DNA of 64,000 nt from a virus. The position numbers and the translations under genes were made by a program. Below are positions 30,101 to 37,503 of this stretch, in pieces. The notes below the pieces were generated by a model, which was not told where the DNA came from, did not search any database, and saw only the letters and a list, made by a program, of their open reading frames with translations. How positions within the stretch are numbered: position 1 is the stretch's first letter; every line of letters begins with the position of its first letter. The DNA lies in IMG/VR virus record IMGVR_UViG_3300033183_000058, positions 1 through 64,000 of that record, one strand, 5' to 3'.

Positions 30101-31539
30101 AATTTAATTGCAGTGCCAACACCTTCTACATAATATTCTTTATCCTGGTATAAAGCAGGTTCTGTTGTGCCACGGAATTGAACTTTTAAGCCATTGGTAA
30201 ATTCTACACCGTTAGGGCTAGTATAAGCAGTTTTACCTACAATATCATCAACATCCAGTGTTAATTGATCAGCTTGATCAACAATTTTAATTACGCCAAA
30301 CTTAGTAGCATCATTGCCATCCTGATACCATAGTTGGTCCATGACTGCTGTTAATAGAGGTTGTTCCTCAAAGTAACCTTCTGCATTTTTCCAGAATGTT
30401 CTTGACGCATTTACTGTGCCATATTGTATTTCTACTTTTGAATTCTGTGCAACTGTCTGAATTGAGTTTAGTTTAATATAATCTCTACCATCAGGTCCTT
30501 CTACATATTCAATACGCCAAATTGAATAACGCTGTGCCTGTGTTGATATCTCTGTTTCCTGTGCATATGAATCTATATCAAAGTTAGCATTGTCAAATTG
30601 CTCAGTTCTGCGCCATCCTGATATCTCTGGATCAGTTTGCGTGTTGCGATTTAAAAAGATTAAAGTTCTACCTTCTAGATCTCTAATTTCATCAATACCA
30701 TCTGTATCTTCTAAGAAAGTGTCAACGTAACGACCATTAATTTGGTCAAATTTAAGATCAGTTGCTAGATCTACTTCGCCTAGATCAGTTAAATTAAAAT
30801 AAAAATTCTGTGCAGTTGAATCAGGAACATTAAACGTTACTGTGCCGTTATCTTCACCATTGTTGGTAACACCTAGTATACCTCTTGCTGATATGTTAGG
30901 GCTCTGTGTTAGACCACCCTGTGTTCCTGGTGATGCTTGTATCCAAAAAGGATTACCTGTTTGCCCTAGTTCAAATGTATAGTTGCCGCCTCTGACTAAA
31001 GTAATAGTTGGATTATCACCTGCTTGACCTTCAAGACTATATCCATCGTCACCTCTAGTAACTTCATAACTATCACTGGTAGCAATTTCTGTTGCTTGAA
31101 CATCAACTGAATCTGGGCCACCACTGAGCCAATAGTATTGGCTAAAGTTAACAAACTTGTCGTAGTCTATAAATGGGTCCCAGGTATAAAATTCACTTGA
31201 AAATAATCGATCGTGTCGGCTAGTATTACCACCCGCTACACCAATGGTATCAATTATCTCAGGATATGTAACTAAATCTTCAGTTTTAGTTGTATTTGCT
31301 TTTTTATATGTAACAGCTGGTTCTAATTGATAGTTAGTGCGTTCAGTATCGCTTTCTAATACATAACTGTCTGCAGGATTTACACCTAGACCATACTTAC
31401 GACCAATGTATCCTTCTACACGCTGTAGGCGTGATGGTTGAATCATTTGATCTAAAGTAGATGCTAGAAACTTTTTATTAGTCTCTGTTCTAAATATTTC
31501 AGGTAGTAGATCTACTGATCTTACTCTAGTTGTTGCCAT
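18136..31539 (-). CDS. giant baseplate wedge/tail protein (4,467 aa) with FG-GAP-like repeats
   Basis: A 13.4-kb gene, about a fifth of the window. Its N-terminus (MATTRVRSVDLLPEIFRTET, then FYTWDPFIDYDKFVNFSQYY near 110-130) matches the giant virion proteins found after gp6 in marine T4-like phages, in the place of T4 gp7. Residues about 2180-2870 hold seven FG-GAP-like repeats (NFGSS, GYGND, NYGHA, DFGYS, EFGYD, RFGQS, EFGHA, each followed by a V-G/S-A/S-P strand), which is the number in an integrin-type beta-propeller. Insert domains sit between repeats 3-4 and 5-6. Short W/Y-GD-V-Y modules near 1780 and 3645 resemble small carbohydrate-binding modules, and GGSGY repeats lie near 3550-3620. 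It shares one base (TAATG) with gp6. Likely a wedge protein with receptor- or glycan-contacting domains. Confidence 0.85.
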   Translation of the reverse strand: MATTRVRSVDLLPEIFRTETNKKFLASTLDQMIQPSRLQRVEGYIGRKYGLGVNPADSYVLESDTERTNYQLEPAVTYKKANTTKTEDLVTYPEIIDTIGVAGGNTSRHDRLFSSEFYTWDPFIDYDKFVNFSQYYWLSGGPDSVDVQATEIATSDSYEVTRGDDGYSLEGQAGDNPTITLVRGGNYTFELGQTGNPFWIQASPGTQGGLTQSPNISARGILGVTNNGEDNGTVTFNVPDSTAQNFYFNLTDLGEVDLATDLKFDQINGRYVDTFLEDTDGIDEIRDLEGRTLIFLNRNTQTDPEISGWRRTEQFDNANFDIDSYAQETEISTQAQRYSIWRIEYVEGPDGRDYIKLNSIQTVAQNSKVEIQYGTVNASRTFWKNAEGYFEEQPLLTAVMDQLWYQDGNDATKFGVIKIVDQADQLTLDVDDIVGKTAYTSPNGVEFTNGLKVQFRGTTEPALYQDKEYYVEGVGTAIKLLAVEDFKTPETYTDSETLPFDSTAYDASPWDESLNAPKDADYYTINRASLDKNAWTRSNRWFHVDVITKTAEYNNTTAILDQNLRAKRPVLEFKPGLRLYNYGTEALEEIDIIDLNQTDALSNVNGKTGYSTDGYGLVTGSRIIFANDLDPEVRNKIYQVELIDQDGVSSTAKIINLTEASDASITTDQVVYLSSGATLQGKAYRYNGTSWVEAQQKTSVNQSPLFDIFDSNGRSLGDNTYYPSTNFTGTKLFSYADGSGAVDPILNQKLKYLNIDNVGDIVFDNNLEKDTFTYTVDSTSTTKSINFGFVHNYTTRTAYDQEIGWKKHNNKSIQYQVLTFTWAGVDLICDVPAKTSVENPVIVYVNNVYQEPSRYSYTTSSTQTTVTFGTDYTPTAGDNVVVKLQSDLASTAGFYEVPDNLANNSVNGTFNDITLGTIRNHYIDLAQHITELSGSVLGKNNIRDLGDVVPYGNKIVQQGSPIQFAATFMRDSNINFFKALDFAATEYEKYKWKLVEAFSNNDFQGTVRDQLDQAIQFVNTGKENSMPFYWSDTIPCGDVYTETTYTVTAIDDSIFDLTQTYDFTKANYKGLLVYLNDEQLLYNTDYTVPANVARVDISKTLAVGDVLVIREYESTAGSYIPSTPTKLGLYGRYDPEIVSDDTYTETKNVIVGHDGSRTVAFGDARDDLLLEFEKRIYNNIKVDLTNTIPLCYQDVAPGKFRTTDYTQAEITDILGTSFLSWVAWNRLDYKDQDYDADDQKTWNYSSAQDTVDGELLLGHWRGIFNDFYDTDSPHVRPWEMIGFTEKPSWWNTKYGPAPYTSGNEVLWDDLEAGRIWDGTDSYTVDEKYKRTGLSSVLPITDEGELKTAFDTMTGNYDSLSLKKSWVVGDQGPVESAWRKSSAYPFAVMRLLALTKPAEFFALNADRDLYKRDSGLDQILYNGRSRITTSDLVIYGADTPKHSYINWSVDYARKQGIDTNTAIEETLDNMDVQLTYRMASYSDKEYLKIFTEKTSPNSNNTSLLLPDESYEIFLHNNEVFDTVEYSSVIIQKTDDGWAVYGNSKLDPYFEIFTSIPNGNYKTISVGSESVRVSSDYETAVTRIPYGYVFTSRSTMCDFLISYGRYLEAKGMVFDDVDNAYLLDWTQMIREFLYWSQQGWTTGSLININPNANRLYLQKDNTVVAPITGQTADDFILNQNLRAISNSDLVFNRQENEFEVKTVNENAISYAKMKMTSYEHVLVFDNSSIFNDLIYDPITGSRQNRLKVVGYNTGDWNGNIEAQGFIFNFDNVVEWAGIKRYAKGDIVLYKNQYYAAAESVPPSDTFDYSKWLETEYDQIKKGLLPNLNLKTDQLRNYYDHNIANLETDADQLGFHLVGFSERDYMTNMGLTDISQVRVYENFIGNKGTNRAVDLFKSARLPKELADYSVSENWAVKQGTYGASANRSFYELRLDESLMSANPATTGLAVSDSRTDVDQTVILSDIYKQSYKITSANVLPTVEYVSSENNLSTAGYVNTDDVDIQTWDLSNLGLITPYLETLGEGTTIWVAKDNSHDWNIYRAGTVEPTLLSATDNLDGTTTLSFQGNHGLAKDDIIIVRFFDAAINFAYRVQSVPALHKVTILQSLPADITVVESEGVVFKLNSVRVAQPSDTADLPFANELDPGNRVWINDNGSDKWQVIEKVNPFEKQNSFEPYGVYENTVTDEDLVNTNFGSSVAQNANNLTALVGADNYDGGNGAVFTFVETANNKFAQNSILTGSSASNLEGYGNDVAFADETWGLAGASESNNGEGYVWVLKQENSNQISEHQLMVNPSDANDEANYGHAVAISDDGRWAYVSAPGKNSVYAYQRVDRQVQQFRSTGDGSTRQYDLTGFVLADDADQLVVVVNNVELETNEYSFTSTVSSTGVLTLDTAPGDGETVVVTRRETVTLTGDGSTEIFDITGLYTADGFNSIFVTVDGIVQIPKIDFDFSYDSSDTFTFENAPADGATITVRSSDYFEYVSSIVGSVGEDFGYSLATTTDGRQVIVGARTAGGEGKVYVYDRDVERIVVTDDTDKTYVSDKSPQGRVAVSINGEYLTNKAHYLGGTYTLSGSTVTLDTAPNLGDFVEIETNNFMLLDTVTKTESSADAEFGYDVTICPTNCSLYASAPYDSLVGPEQGSVQRAVNQSRLYGTITGTVANPTVTQGEKIRINNVVVEFTGTTLDQVVEDINDAVIPNVTATKTNNKLTISLTNINAGAVSNKLYVYPAGDNSDALDDLGLEIFKSVQTITSPVPVNNSRFGQSLSVSSDALTLVVGSPRGVSQLPTTFDSETTEFDGNATEIKEVVTQSGSVYTFDYLSSAPDIISNPGKFVVGQQISDIVVSELAEFGHAVDYKSGSVIVTSPGHTAGDGSSTVGRIAIWDNPNREFAWKVIREEESVVDIDRINTGFIYDRLDKEVKANLDHFDPLQGKILGAVRQNIDIIGPTDPAQYNLGAVNNSGQTWGAESVGKIWWNTENIRFINYYQGDSEYRAKRLGQLFEGSVAEFYEWTESSQPPAQYSGQGQVLSTENFVVKTSVAVSGTIETKYYFWVKDNPNVGRGKTLSSLTMKQYTEDPKSSGIAYFTPLDSSTLALYNSQEYLSAKDRILHVEFDKVKTDNNVHVEYELIKTNDPTEFLSTQLYKKFVDSYAGVDSIGNKVPDPFLSEADSYGVEFRPRQSMFEDRFTALKNYITRANKVFAEHPITEMRTLDILASEEATPASGSGAWDKKLNTYDELTYQNLKLVATGYKYLVVNDSTNGNLWTIYEVQADDSLLLTRVQNYKTSNYWSYVDWYAEGYSSLDKPKEEVASYSRLVTVENLVVEGDIVKVTANADSKFELYERTATGWSRIGLEDGTIAINTSVYDYSTGRNGFDVEVFDAQYFDAEPVVETRQIIKSINDEILIDDLADHRIDLINLTFEYIKSEQTAVNWLMKTSLVDIQHTLRDLIPYDIYQVDNQEFVEKYIEEVKPYHVQIKEFTLKYNGDELFYGDATDFDLPAQYDEVETTFISPRLSDDGKVGSYPSTANIWSTGNYTSWYNNYSLSIDSVSITEGGSGYLTAPEVTVTGTATTTAVLKARINTAGEVVEIEVVNAGEGYTEPPTITISGGSGSGATAVAITSPGAVRSYKTTIKYDRYEYQSEIVDWEANETYDAGDLVRYNNKVYRAKNEDDSALVVSGATFDPDDFELVTADELTGVNRTRGYYTPAVDEPGIDLGLLIAGIDYPGVQVKGVLYSQNTGFDIGNYDINPYDNLDFGDEGEPTYSPSLLDTKYAPGDYTDTYLGTQVSDINVDGGAYIDTYSSHSPEELVPSSIFDTLNIKVFTRPGFDYNEDGHGAPFKSEMFEYTGVESTFSFANLVENPFAVRAFNATTGLTLRFEYVTPAENTVDYTVDWLNKTITFNGNNISVGDVLRIESYGIGGGNQLWVDNYDVGDILIDDSSEGAYIDVPVAFDEIYEAMIKVNGSRVTNYTFREVDDYTTRITFGDQDLDNNGTSDWDKVKEFSTEPLEDGDYMAVAIFGYDGRDPSSIPGYVTHDESLPHSSSHPTSQIMYGDNTTTEFVLENDIQGHNAYTAVVEVDGKRLTPAEGLEFTADGSSAIYYLNLTNWKTTEDLFQTLIADNDVHVFVDYKELKLYEDFTLSPADASSIRYVELNEVPDADADIKIFVETSAEYKISYSGVPVSDSLNRITFNTAPITGARILVTTDNNTSELDILTRCFNGPTAIGSVLTVGFDSEASGFDSATFDETTGQVTDLSQYDLDRTITRPDRLRVTVNGLRKYLGRDWRINADGQTLEFLSTTVSDNDVVVVTLQTEKQVPDTLDFAIFKDMRDNNVIYRTNKDYRTELAQALTADADTIYLKDASKVSAPDLANNIFGVVTIDGERITYRERDVTNNTISGLRRGVAGTGASAHAVDAVVYDTSLGTKLDYAYNKTLYELPTVDDGSTVRTTKSLQDANTVPAKFLRGENS

Positions 31540-34500
31540 TAAGCGACTCCACTGTTAGTTGCTGTTCTTAATACTGTTGATGTTAGTGCGTCTACCACTT
31601 CAACGTCGTTGACTGTGGCCGCATTAACAAATATTTCATTTGGTGCTGAACGAATTTCATATAAATCACCAAATGACTTTGTTGGATCACTTGGAACCAG
31701 AACAACACTTGATACAATATCACCTAGTTGTTCATGTAGATATGCTGATAATTCTGAGAAATAAAATGTATCACCAAAGTCCCATTTATCAATTGTAAAA
31801 TATTCATTCATTGCTTCAATTACACGTGATTTAATTTCACTGGTTGAAGTAATTACGCCCTGATACTTGATAACTTTAATTGTTGCCTGTAGTTCGCTGG
31901 CACTCTTTGCACCAAATAGTGGTTTAAATTTAACAGAATTCATAATCATGTTGTCACTCAACATCTTATAATCCTGTAGTCCTGCATAAGCAACTGTTAA
32001 TTCATCAATGGTAGGTCTTGTTGGTTCTGTAACTTTGCCAGTTGTATCATTAATCCAGTTTTGATATGCTGTATAGTAAGCATTAGTTGCCAAATATAGA
32101 TCAACAATGTTGGTAATCGCTGGATCAATTCTATGTCCATCACCCGAATTATGTTTATAATGGAAATATAAATTCTGTCGACCTGTTTTTGCTTCGTAGT
32201 CTGTGGTCTGTGTCAGTGTATATGTCGTGCCTGACACTGTAAGTTCATAAAACTTTTCATCAGTTATGCCATAAAATACTTGTCCGTCTAGATATTCTGT
32301 TTTTGCTAGTTCCATAGCATCTAGATCAGCATACAGTGTATTAACAACTCCACTGGCTACTGGCACATATCTTTCTAGGTTGTCAAAGTCTGTAGTTTTC
32401 TGCAGGAATACTTTTTTAGTTGCGGCATTTACTGTTGGCGCCACAATGTCCTTAAAGATGTCTGGGTTATCTGCTACACCATCTGCATCTGAGTCTGCAT
32501 AACTCACTAATACTTTAAAGTTGTCAATAAATCCATCTGTTTCAACTGTTTGACCAACAACATCTAATTTAATATCTGTTGACAGTGCTGAATTTGAATC
32601 AGGTTGTGAATTCATTTTAATAACATTTACAAAGTCATTGACTACTTTACCAGTAGTAGCGTCATAAATGTTGTCATTGTCATCATAGATAAATCTATTT
32701 TCTGCTACTGAAGCAAAATAATAATTTAAATTACGATATTTTACTGTATAGGTAGTGCCATCTGTGGTAAACTGTGCTAACCATGATGCATCTCTCTGTA
32801 GTCTGTCTGTGTTTTTAGCATAACTTAGGCTAAATTCAGCATCTTCGTCTAGGTTGTCTGCTGAAATAATATACCAGTCACCTGTTTGATTATCGAAGCC
32901 TATACCAAAGTCTCTATAAAGTTCAACTTGCTCAATCATTGATGTTTCAATTGAGTTTGGAATGTCTGTTACAAACACTGGAATTATTTCAGTGACATCA
33001 GCACCTGTTGGTAAGAAGTCATTTAGTGTTACAGGACCAGATCCATCGCTTAAATTACCGTCACCAAAGTTAGTGCCGTCTCCTGTTAAACTTGTCACAG
33101 TTGCCCATACAACTAATTTCTCATCAGCACCTGTTGGTGTGCCTGCTTTTAATTTATTATTACTATCAAAATAATATCCTGTTGGTGCCTCGAATTTAAT
33201 TAATGCACCGTTGACAATGTATTTTGTATTACCCGAAGCAATTTCTCCAACTGATATTGGATTACCAGCGGCATTTTTAAAATAACCTGTTGACTGATTA
33301 GTTGTTGTAGTTGACTGTTGCCATAATATGTCTGTTGATGTTAGATCAATTCTAGCAAATTTATCATTATAAAAATGACGCATACTGCGATCTGCTAGTT
33401 TAGGCTCTAGTGTGTTTACAATAGCACTTGAAATATCATTAGTGTCAACAAAGGTAAATGTAAAGTTTGGATCAAGATATTCTTGATATATCATGCCGTC
33501 ACTGCAGAATGAATTAGTAGATGAATATTTGCCTGTTGGATCTAATAAATCCAAATATCTATTAAGACCAATACTTGATCTGCCAACTGCTTTTGATTTT
33601 AATATTGATGTATACTGTGTGTATGGGAAGTTATTGTAGTCTTCACCATTGACCATTCTATTCTGTGTATAGAATCTAGCAGGAGCTCTAGTTTTAATTT
33701 CATCTAGTGTTTCTCTTGCTTTGGCATTTGTTACAGGTTCTTGTAAGCCAAGTGTAAATATAATAGTTTCGTTTCTGCCATTACGTGATGTATATGGTAA
33801 GCTCACTGTCACTGATTGAATTTCGTTTGGATTAATTACATATTCTAAACCATTTGAAGTTCTTAGATATGTTCTATATGTGCCTACAGGTATTTTTGAA
33901 AATACACCATCACCAAAATTAATTGTAATAGTATCATTAGCACCTGACTCCACTGAATAAACTGTTCTTTGTTGTCCGTCTACTGAAGGTGTAGCACCTA
34001 CACCATAAATTGAATCTACTTTAGTCCATTCAGTTAATAAATTATTTTCAACTTCAAATAACCACACGTCTGAATTATTAACACCATCTATAGCAACGTC
34101 AACTTCTCTGTTTGAAATGCGTTCACCTAGATTAAATTGTTGATTAACTAAACTACCTTGTTTGAATAGGAAGAAGTAACCAGTATTTGCTGAGCCATAG
34201 CCTAGTTTATCGTTACGATAAAGAACATTCATTTGTCCATCGGGCTGTGGTGCTGGTTCATAGATATATGTTTTGTCTGCTGATGTTGCTGATGTTACTT
34301 CAAATGTCATACCTACGCCATCTACAGTAGCATCAAAAGGCACAACTGGCAAATAACCAGAAGTTACATTTAATTCATATTCATCTGTTTGCACACCTAG
34401 TAGACTTTGACCGTGACCTGGACGACCATAACGTTGACTACTGACCATAGCGGCATTCATAACAGCATTAAATTGCTCAAACCAATCACCATTGGTAGCA

Positions 34501-34937
34501 TCATTCCAACGCACTGTTACACCTGATAAATTTAGACCATTGTAGTCAGTAACTGATTCAGTAGTTGATACTGCTGTAACTTTAATATAGCCCTGTGCGT
34601 TTTGATTACGTTTAGGTTTATATCCAACTAGCTCTGCTAGTTTAACTACTGATTCTCTACGCTCTGCTGTGTCAATAAAGTTTTCACGTGCATTTAAGTC
34701 ATTGCGGAAAGCAAGACCTTGTCCCATAAAGGACATAAGATCTAATAGAGCAATAAACTCACTGGATTCAATAAAGTCATTGAATGTCTCAGGATAATAT
34801 AATCTGAGATAGTCAACCATTGACTTTCTTAGAGTCTCGTAGTCGTAACTTTGTAGGTCTGCTTCACGGAAAGTCTGATATAATCTCTTCCAGTCCTCCG
34901 CTCCAAATATTGCTGTTTGTCTAGTAGTTTTCGCCAT
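31539..34937 (-). CDS. gp6: baseplate wedge protein gp6
   Basis: A 1,132-aa protein whose N-terminal 120 residues (DLQSYDYETLRKSMVDYL, ESSEFIALLDLMSFMGQGLA, FIDTAERRESVVKLAELVGY) are the hallmark of T4 gp6/gpJ-type baseplate proteins, which form the iris ring of the baseplate wedge. The C-terminus has the usual FYFSELSAYLHEQLGDIVSS region. It is much longer than T4 gp6 (about 660 aa) because of beta-rich insertions in the middle. It lies next to gp25, as in T4-like phages, and shares a base with the giant downstream gene. A GATAAATA late promoter is 21 bases upstream. Confidence 0.93.
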   Translation of the reverse strand: MAKTTRQTAIFGAEDWKRLYQTFREADLQSYDYETLRKSMVDYLRLYYPETFNDFIESSEFIALLDLMSFMGQGLAFRNDLNARENFIDTAERRESVVKLAELVGYKPKRNQNAQGYIKVTAVSTTESVTDYNGLNLSGVTVRWNDATNGDWFEQFNAVMNAAMVSSQRYGRPGHGQSLLGVQTDEYELNVTSGYLPVVPFDATVDGVGMTFEVTSATSADKTYIYEPAPQPDGQMNVLYRNDKLGYGSANTGYFFLFKQGSLVNQQFNLGERISNREVDVAIDGVNNSDVWLFEVENNLLTEWTKVDSIYGVGATPSVDGQQRTVYSVESGANDTITINFGDGVFSKIPVGTYRTYLRTSNGLEYVINPNEIQSVTVSLPYTSRNGRNETIIFTLGLQEPVTNAKARETLDEIKTRAPARFYTQNRMVNGEDYNNFPYTQYTSILKSKAVGRSSIGLNRYLDLLDPTGKYSSTNSFCSDGMIYQEYLDPNFTFTFVDTNDISSAIVNTLEPKLADRSMRHFYNDKFARIDLTSTDILWQQSTTTTNQSTGYFKNAAGNPISVGEIASGNTKYIVNGALIKFEAPTGYYFDSNNKLKAGTPTGADEKLVVWATVTSLTGDGTNFGDGNLSDGSGPVTLNDFLPTGADVTEIIPVFVTDIPNSIETSMIEQVELYRDFGIGFDNQTGDWYIISADNLDEDAEFSLSYAKNTDRLQRDASWLAQFTTDGTTYTVKYRNLNYYFASVAENRFIYDDNDNIYDATTGKVVNDFVNVIKMNSQPDSNSALSTDIKLDVVGQTVETDGFIDNFKVLVSYADSDADGVADNPDIFKDIVAPTVNAATKKVFLQKTTDFDNLERYVPVASGVVNTLYADLDAMELAKTEYLDGQVFYGITDEKFYELTVSGTTYTLTQTTDYEAKTGRQNLYFHYKHNSGDGHRIDPAITNIVDLYLATNAYYTAYQNWINDTTGKVTEPTRPTIDELTVAYAGLQDYKMLSDNMIMNSVKFKPLFGAKSASELQATIKVIKYQGVITSTSEIKSRVIEAMNEYFTIDKWDFGDTFYFSELSAYLHEQLGDIVSSVVLVPSDPTKSFGDLYEIRSAPNEIFVNAATVNDVEVVDALTSTVLRTATNSGVA

Positions 34938-34957
34938 AATATTTCTCTGTTATCCAA

Positions 34958-34965
34958 TATTTATC
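34958..34965 (-). promoter_or_regulatory. T4-like late promoter of gp6
   Basis: Minus-strand GATAAATA, 21 bases before the gp6 ATG. The intergenic space is only 54 bases, so this is the obvious signal in it. Confidence 0.6.
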
Positions 34966-34991
34966 ACTTGGATAAACTGTGTATATTATAA

Positions 34992-35366
34992 TTACTGGGC
35001 TAAAACTGTATTTTTATTTTGATCAAAAAATAAGGATAAACGTTGAACTTCTGTGGTAGGTAATACTGTAACATCAAGTTCTATTAGGACTCCGTTTTCC
35101 TGAGGATATACTGTTTGTCTTTCTAATTTTACTCTAGGGTCTTGTTCAATGGTTCTACGTAGTTCTACTTCAATGTCTTGCATGACTTCATCTGTCATTG
35201 GTTCAAATATTATGTTCCATATTGAAGTGCCGTAACTAGGATTACCAGGTTTTTCTCCCTGTTTAATTAATAGACTGTTGAGAATATCTCGTTTAACTAA
35301 TTCGTAGTCTTCTAAACGAAATTTCTTTTCTTGTCCAATTGTATTAAATCCGTAGTAGGTTGCCAT
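34992..35366 (-). CDS. gp25: baseplate wedge protein gp25
   Basis: A 124-aa gp25/IraD-type protein, a structural part of the wedge that also primes the sheath in contractile tails. The diagnostic features are LVKRDILNSLLIKQGEKPG, the YGTSIWNIIFEPM motif and EVELRRTIEQDPR. Length agrees with T4 gp25 (132 aa). It stands between gp5 and gp6, the usual gene order in marine T4-like phages. Despite the old lysozyme name of the family, it is a structural protein. Confidence 0.95.
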   Translation of the reverse strand: MATYYGFNTIGQEKKFRLEDYELVKRDILNSLLIKQGEKPGNPSYGTSIWNIIFEPMTDEVMQDIEVELRRTIEQDPRVKLERQTVYPQENGVLIELDVTVLPTTEVQRLSLFFDQNKNTVLAQ

Positions 35367-35374
35367 AATAGTAT

Positions 35375-37495
35375 TTATTCGCCGGTGATTGTTGGATTGT
35401 TAATGGTTGCATTAACTGTGTCAGTTATGCCTTGATCGTTAATTGTGTTTGAATATCCACCCGGTGAACTAAATGCTGACACTGTGGTAGACACTTTTTC
35501 ATCTGTAAATGCTACAGCAAACTGTCCGTCTCTCACTGACTGTGATATTCCATTTTTAGTTACTGAATTTAAATCTCTACCTTTGGCCCATTTAACTGTG
35601 TTGTCTACTCCATACTCTACCGAACCTGTGAGTATACCACCTAGGTCTCCGGGTGCTTCTGTGCCTTTTAATACACCATTGGATCTTAATTTTGAGAAAC
35701 TGTCTTGCATGGTCAACTGCACTGCCGACTCCTGTGCTGATGTTGAATTTAAAAATGCTGGTAAGTCACTGATGCCATCTTTTTCTGTCCAGAAGTTAGT
35801 GTTGTTTAATAGTCGTTCAGTGTCTGCAGGATCCTTAAGATAGTTTGCTGTAGTTCCTGGTGTTAGATACCCTGCACGTTCTAATTGTTCTGCTGATATT
35901 CCAAACTTACCTGCACCTTTTGCCAGACTAAAGTCTTGATAACCTTGACCAGTATTTTTAGCAATCTGTGCTTTAATACCTGTTAATTGATCTTGATTCA
36001 ATGTGCCAATTTCAACAGTTGCTCTTTCTACACTGGTATAGTCATCAATAGCAATACCGTTAGGTGAAAATTGTGCCGCTGACTGTAGAGCTTCTGTGGT
36101 ATATTCTGGAAATTCTGTGTTTAATGTTCCTGTGTAGTCTACAGAGTTCTGTGTTCCTCTGTTGTGATATGGCCATGGTTCATGTGAGGGCACTCTAGTA
36201 GCAATAGTTTCTAACTGCCCGCCTTGTGCTGTCCATTCGGTAGTAAACTCTGTGTCTGCTACTTTATTTTTTCTTATACCTGTAGCCGCTGATACTGGAA
36301 CACCTGCACCCGAATTAAGTGAAATACAGTCTGCTGAAAATACTAGACTGTCGCCTCCATCAAATGATCCTAATTCTTCTGCGTCTAAAGCCAAGACATT
36401 ATCTGAACGTGCTACTAATTTTAATTTCGAATATAATTTTAATTCTGCTTCACTGCGAATACTTGTCAATGTAGACTCTAATTTCATATTAGCATTACTA
36501 AACGCATTAAAGTTTCTACCTGCATACATGTTAATATCATTGTCAGCATGTAGATTAATATCACCTTTGGTTCTTACGTTGACTGAATTAGTAGAAAATA
36601 CATCTAGTGTTCCTTCTCGGCCTAGTTCAACCCAAGCATGTCCATTGGCATGTGTAATATAAATTGAGTTGCCACTGTCACTGAGTGTAATTTGATGACC
36701 TTTTGATGTTCTAATACGAACTAATTGATCATTTCCGTCTTTATCACCGTCATCCATGACAAAACTATGACCGCCTCGTCTAGCCAGTGTATTAATTAGT
36801 GTAGCGTCAACTGCGATTGCAGGCCCTGGTGTTGAAAAGCCAAATACTTTTGAAGGTGATTCTCTGTGACTTGATGATCCAATAACACCTCTAACAGGAT
36901 CTCTTAATAGTCCTTGAAATGCTAGTTGTCCTGCTAATACATCATGGACAGGTTTTGCTCTGTTATAAAATTGAGGATCTTCAGATATGTCAACTGATTT
37001 TACATTAATTTCAGTTACTGGCAGTTTATTATATGTGTCGCCCCAGTTTGATGTTTTAACATAGTTACTGGTAGCACCAATTGCAGGTAGCATGTGACCA
37101 ATACCTGGTTCTATAATACTGCCAAGATAGTAGCCTAGGTTAGGATCACCATTGGCAAAGAAACATAATACTTTAGTGCCAATGTCAGGTGCTGACCACC
37201 ACATACCATAACTCTGTCTATTAAAAAAGTCGCCTGTTTCATCAGCGCCAAAGTTTTGATTATTTTGATTAGTTACACCCATGTAAGGAGAAAGGTAACT
37301 CACAGTTCTCCATGATGCTGGGTCGTTTTCATTACCGCCGTAGGTTTCTAAATATACCTGTATCCTACCGGAACGTGTTGGGTCAATATTATTTTTTACT
37401 ATGCCTACTAAAGGGCCTGGTGTAGTAACTGCACCGCCTTTATCATATTTGTAAGCACCTGCTTGTCCAATATTTCTGTTTATATTTTCTGCCAT
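35375..37495 (-). CDS. gp5: baseplate hub/spike protein gp5-like
   Basis: A 706-aa central-spike protein. After a short tail, residues about 25-140 form an OB-fold (GPLVGIVKNNIDPTRSGRIQ, WWSAPDIGTKVLCFFANGD, YYLGSIIEPG). At about 240-390 is the VgrG/gp5-type beta-helix with short repeats (GHQITLSDSGNSIYITHANG, KGDINLHADNDINMYAG). The C-terminal third is different: LAKGAGKFGISAEQLERAGY and FWTEKDGISDLPAFLN form an alpha-helical domain that looks like a peptidoglycan-active or spike-tip module. I do not see a T4-lysozyme domain between OB-fold and helix. It trimerises in T4 to puncture the outer membrane. Confidence 0.88.
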   Translation of the reverse strand: MAENINRNIGQAGAYKYDKGGAVTTPGPLVGIVKNNIDPTRSGRIQVYLETYGGNENDPASWRTVSYLSPYMGVTNQNNQNFGADETGDFFNRQSYGMWWSAPDIGTKVLCFFANGDPNLGYYLGSIIEPGIGHMLPAIGATSNYVKTSNWGDTYNKLPVTEINVKSVDISEDPQFYNRAKPVHDVLAGQLAFQGLLRDPVRGVIGSSSHRESPSKVFGFSTPGPAIAVDATLINTLARRGGHSFVMDDGDKDGNDQLVRIRTSKGHQITLSDSGNSIYITHANGHAWVELGREGTLDVFSTNSVNVRTKGDINLHADNDINMYAGRNFNAFSNANMKLESTLTSIRSEAELKLYSKLKLVARSDNVLALDAEELGSFDGGDSLVFSADCISLNSGAGVPVSAATGIRKNKVADTEFTTEWTAQGGQLETIATRVPSHEPWPYHNRGTQNSVDYTGTLNTEFPEYTTEALQSAAQFSPNGIAIDDYTSVERATVEIGTLNQDQLTGIKAQIAKNTGQGYQDFSLAKGAGKFGISAEQLERAGYLTPGTTANYLKDPADTERLLNNTNFWTEKDGISDLPAFLNSTSAQESAVQLTMQDSFSKLRSNGVLKGTEAPGDLGGILTGSVEYGVDNTVKWAKGRDLNSVTKNGISQSVRDGQFAVAFTDEKVSTTVSAFSSPGGYSNTINDQGITDTVNATINNPTITGE

Positions 37496-37503
37496 GTGTC
37501 TAT

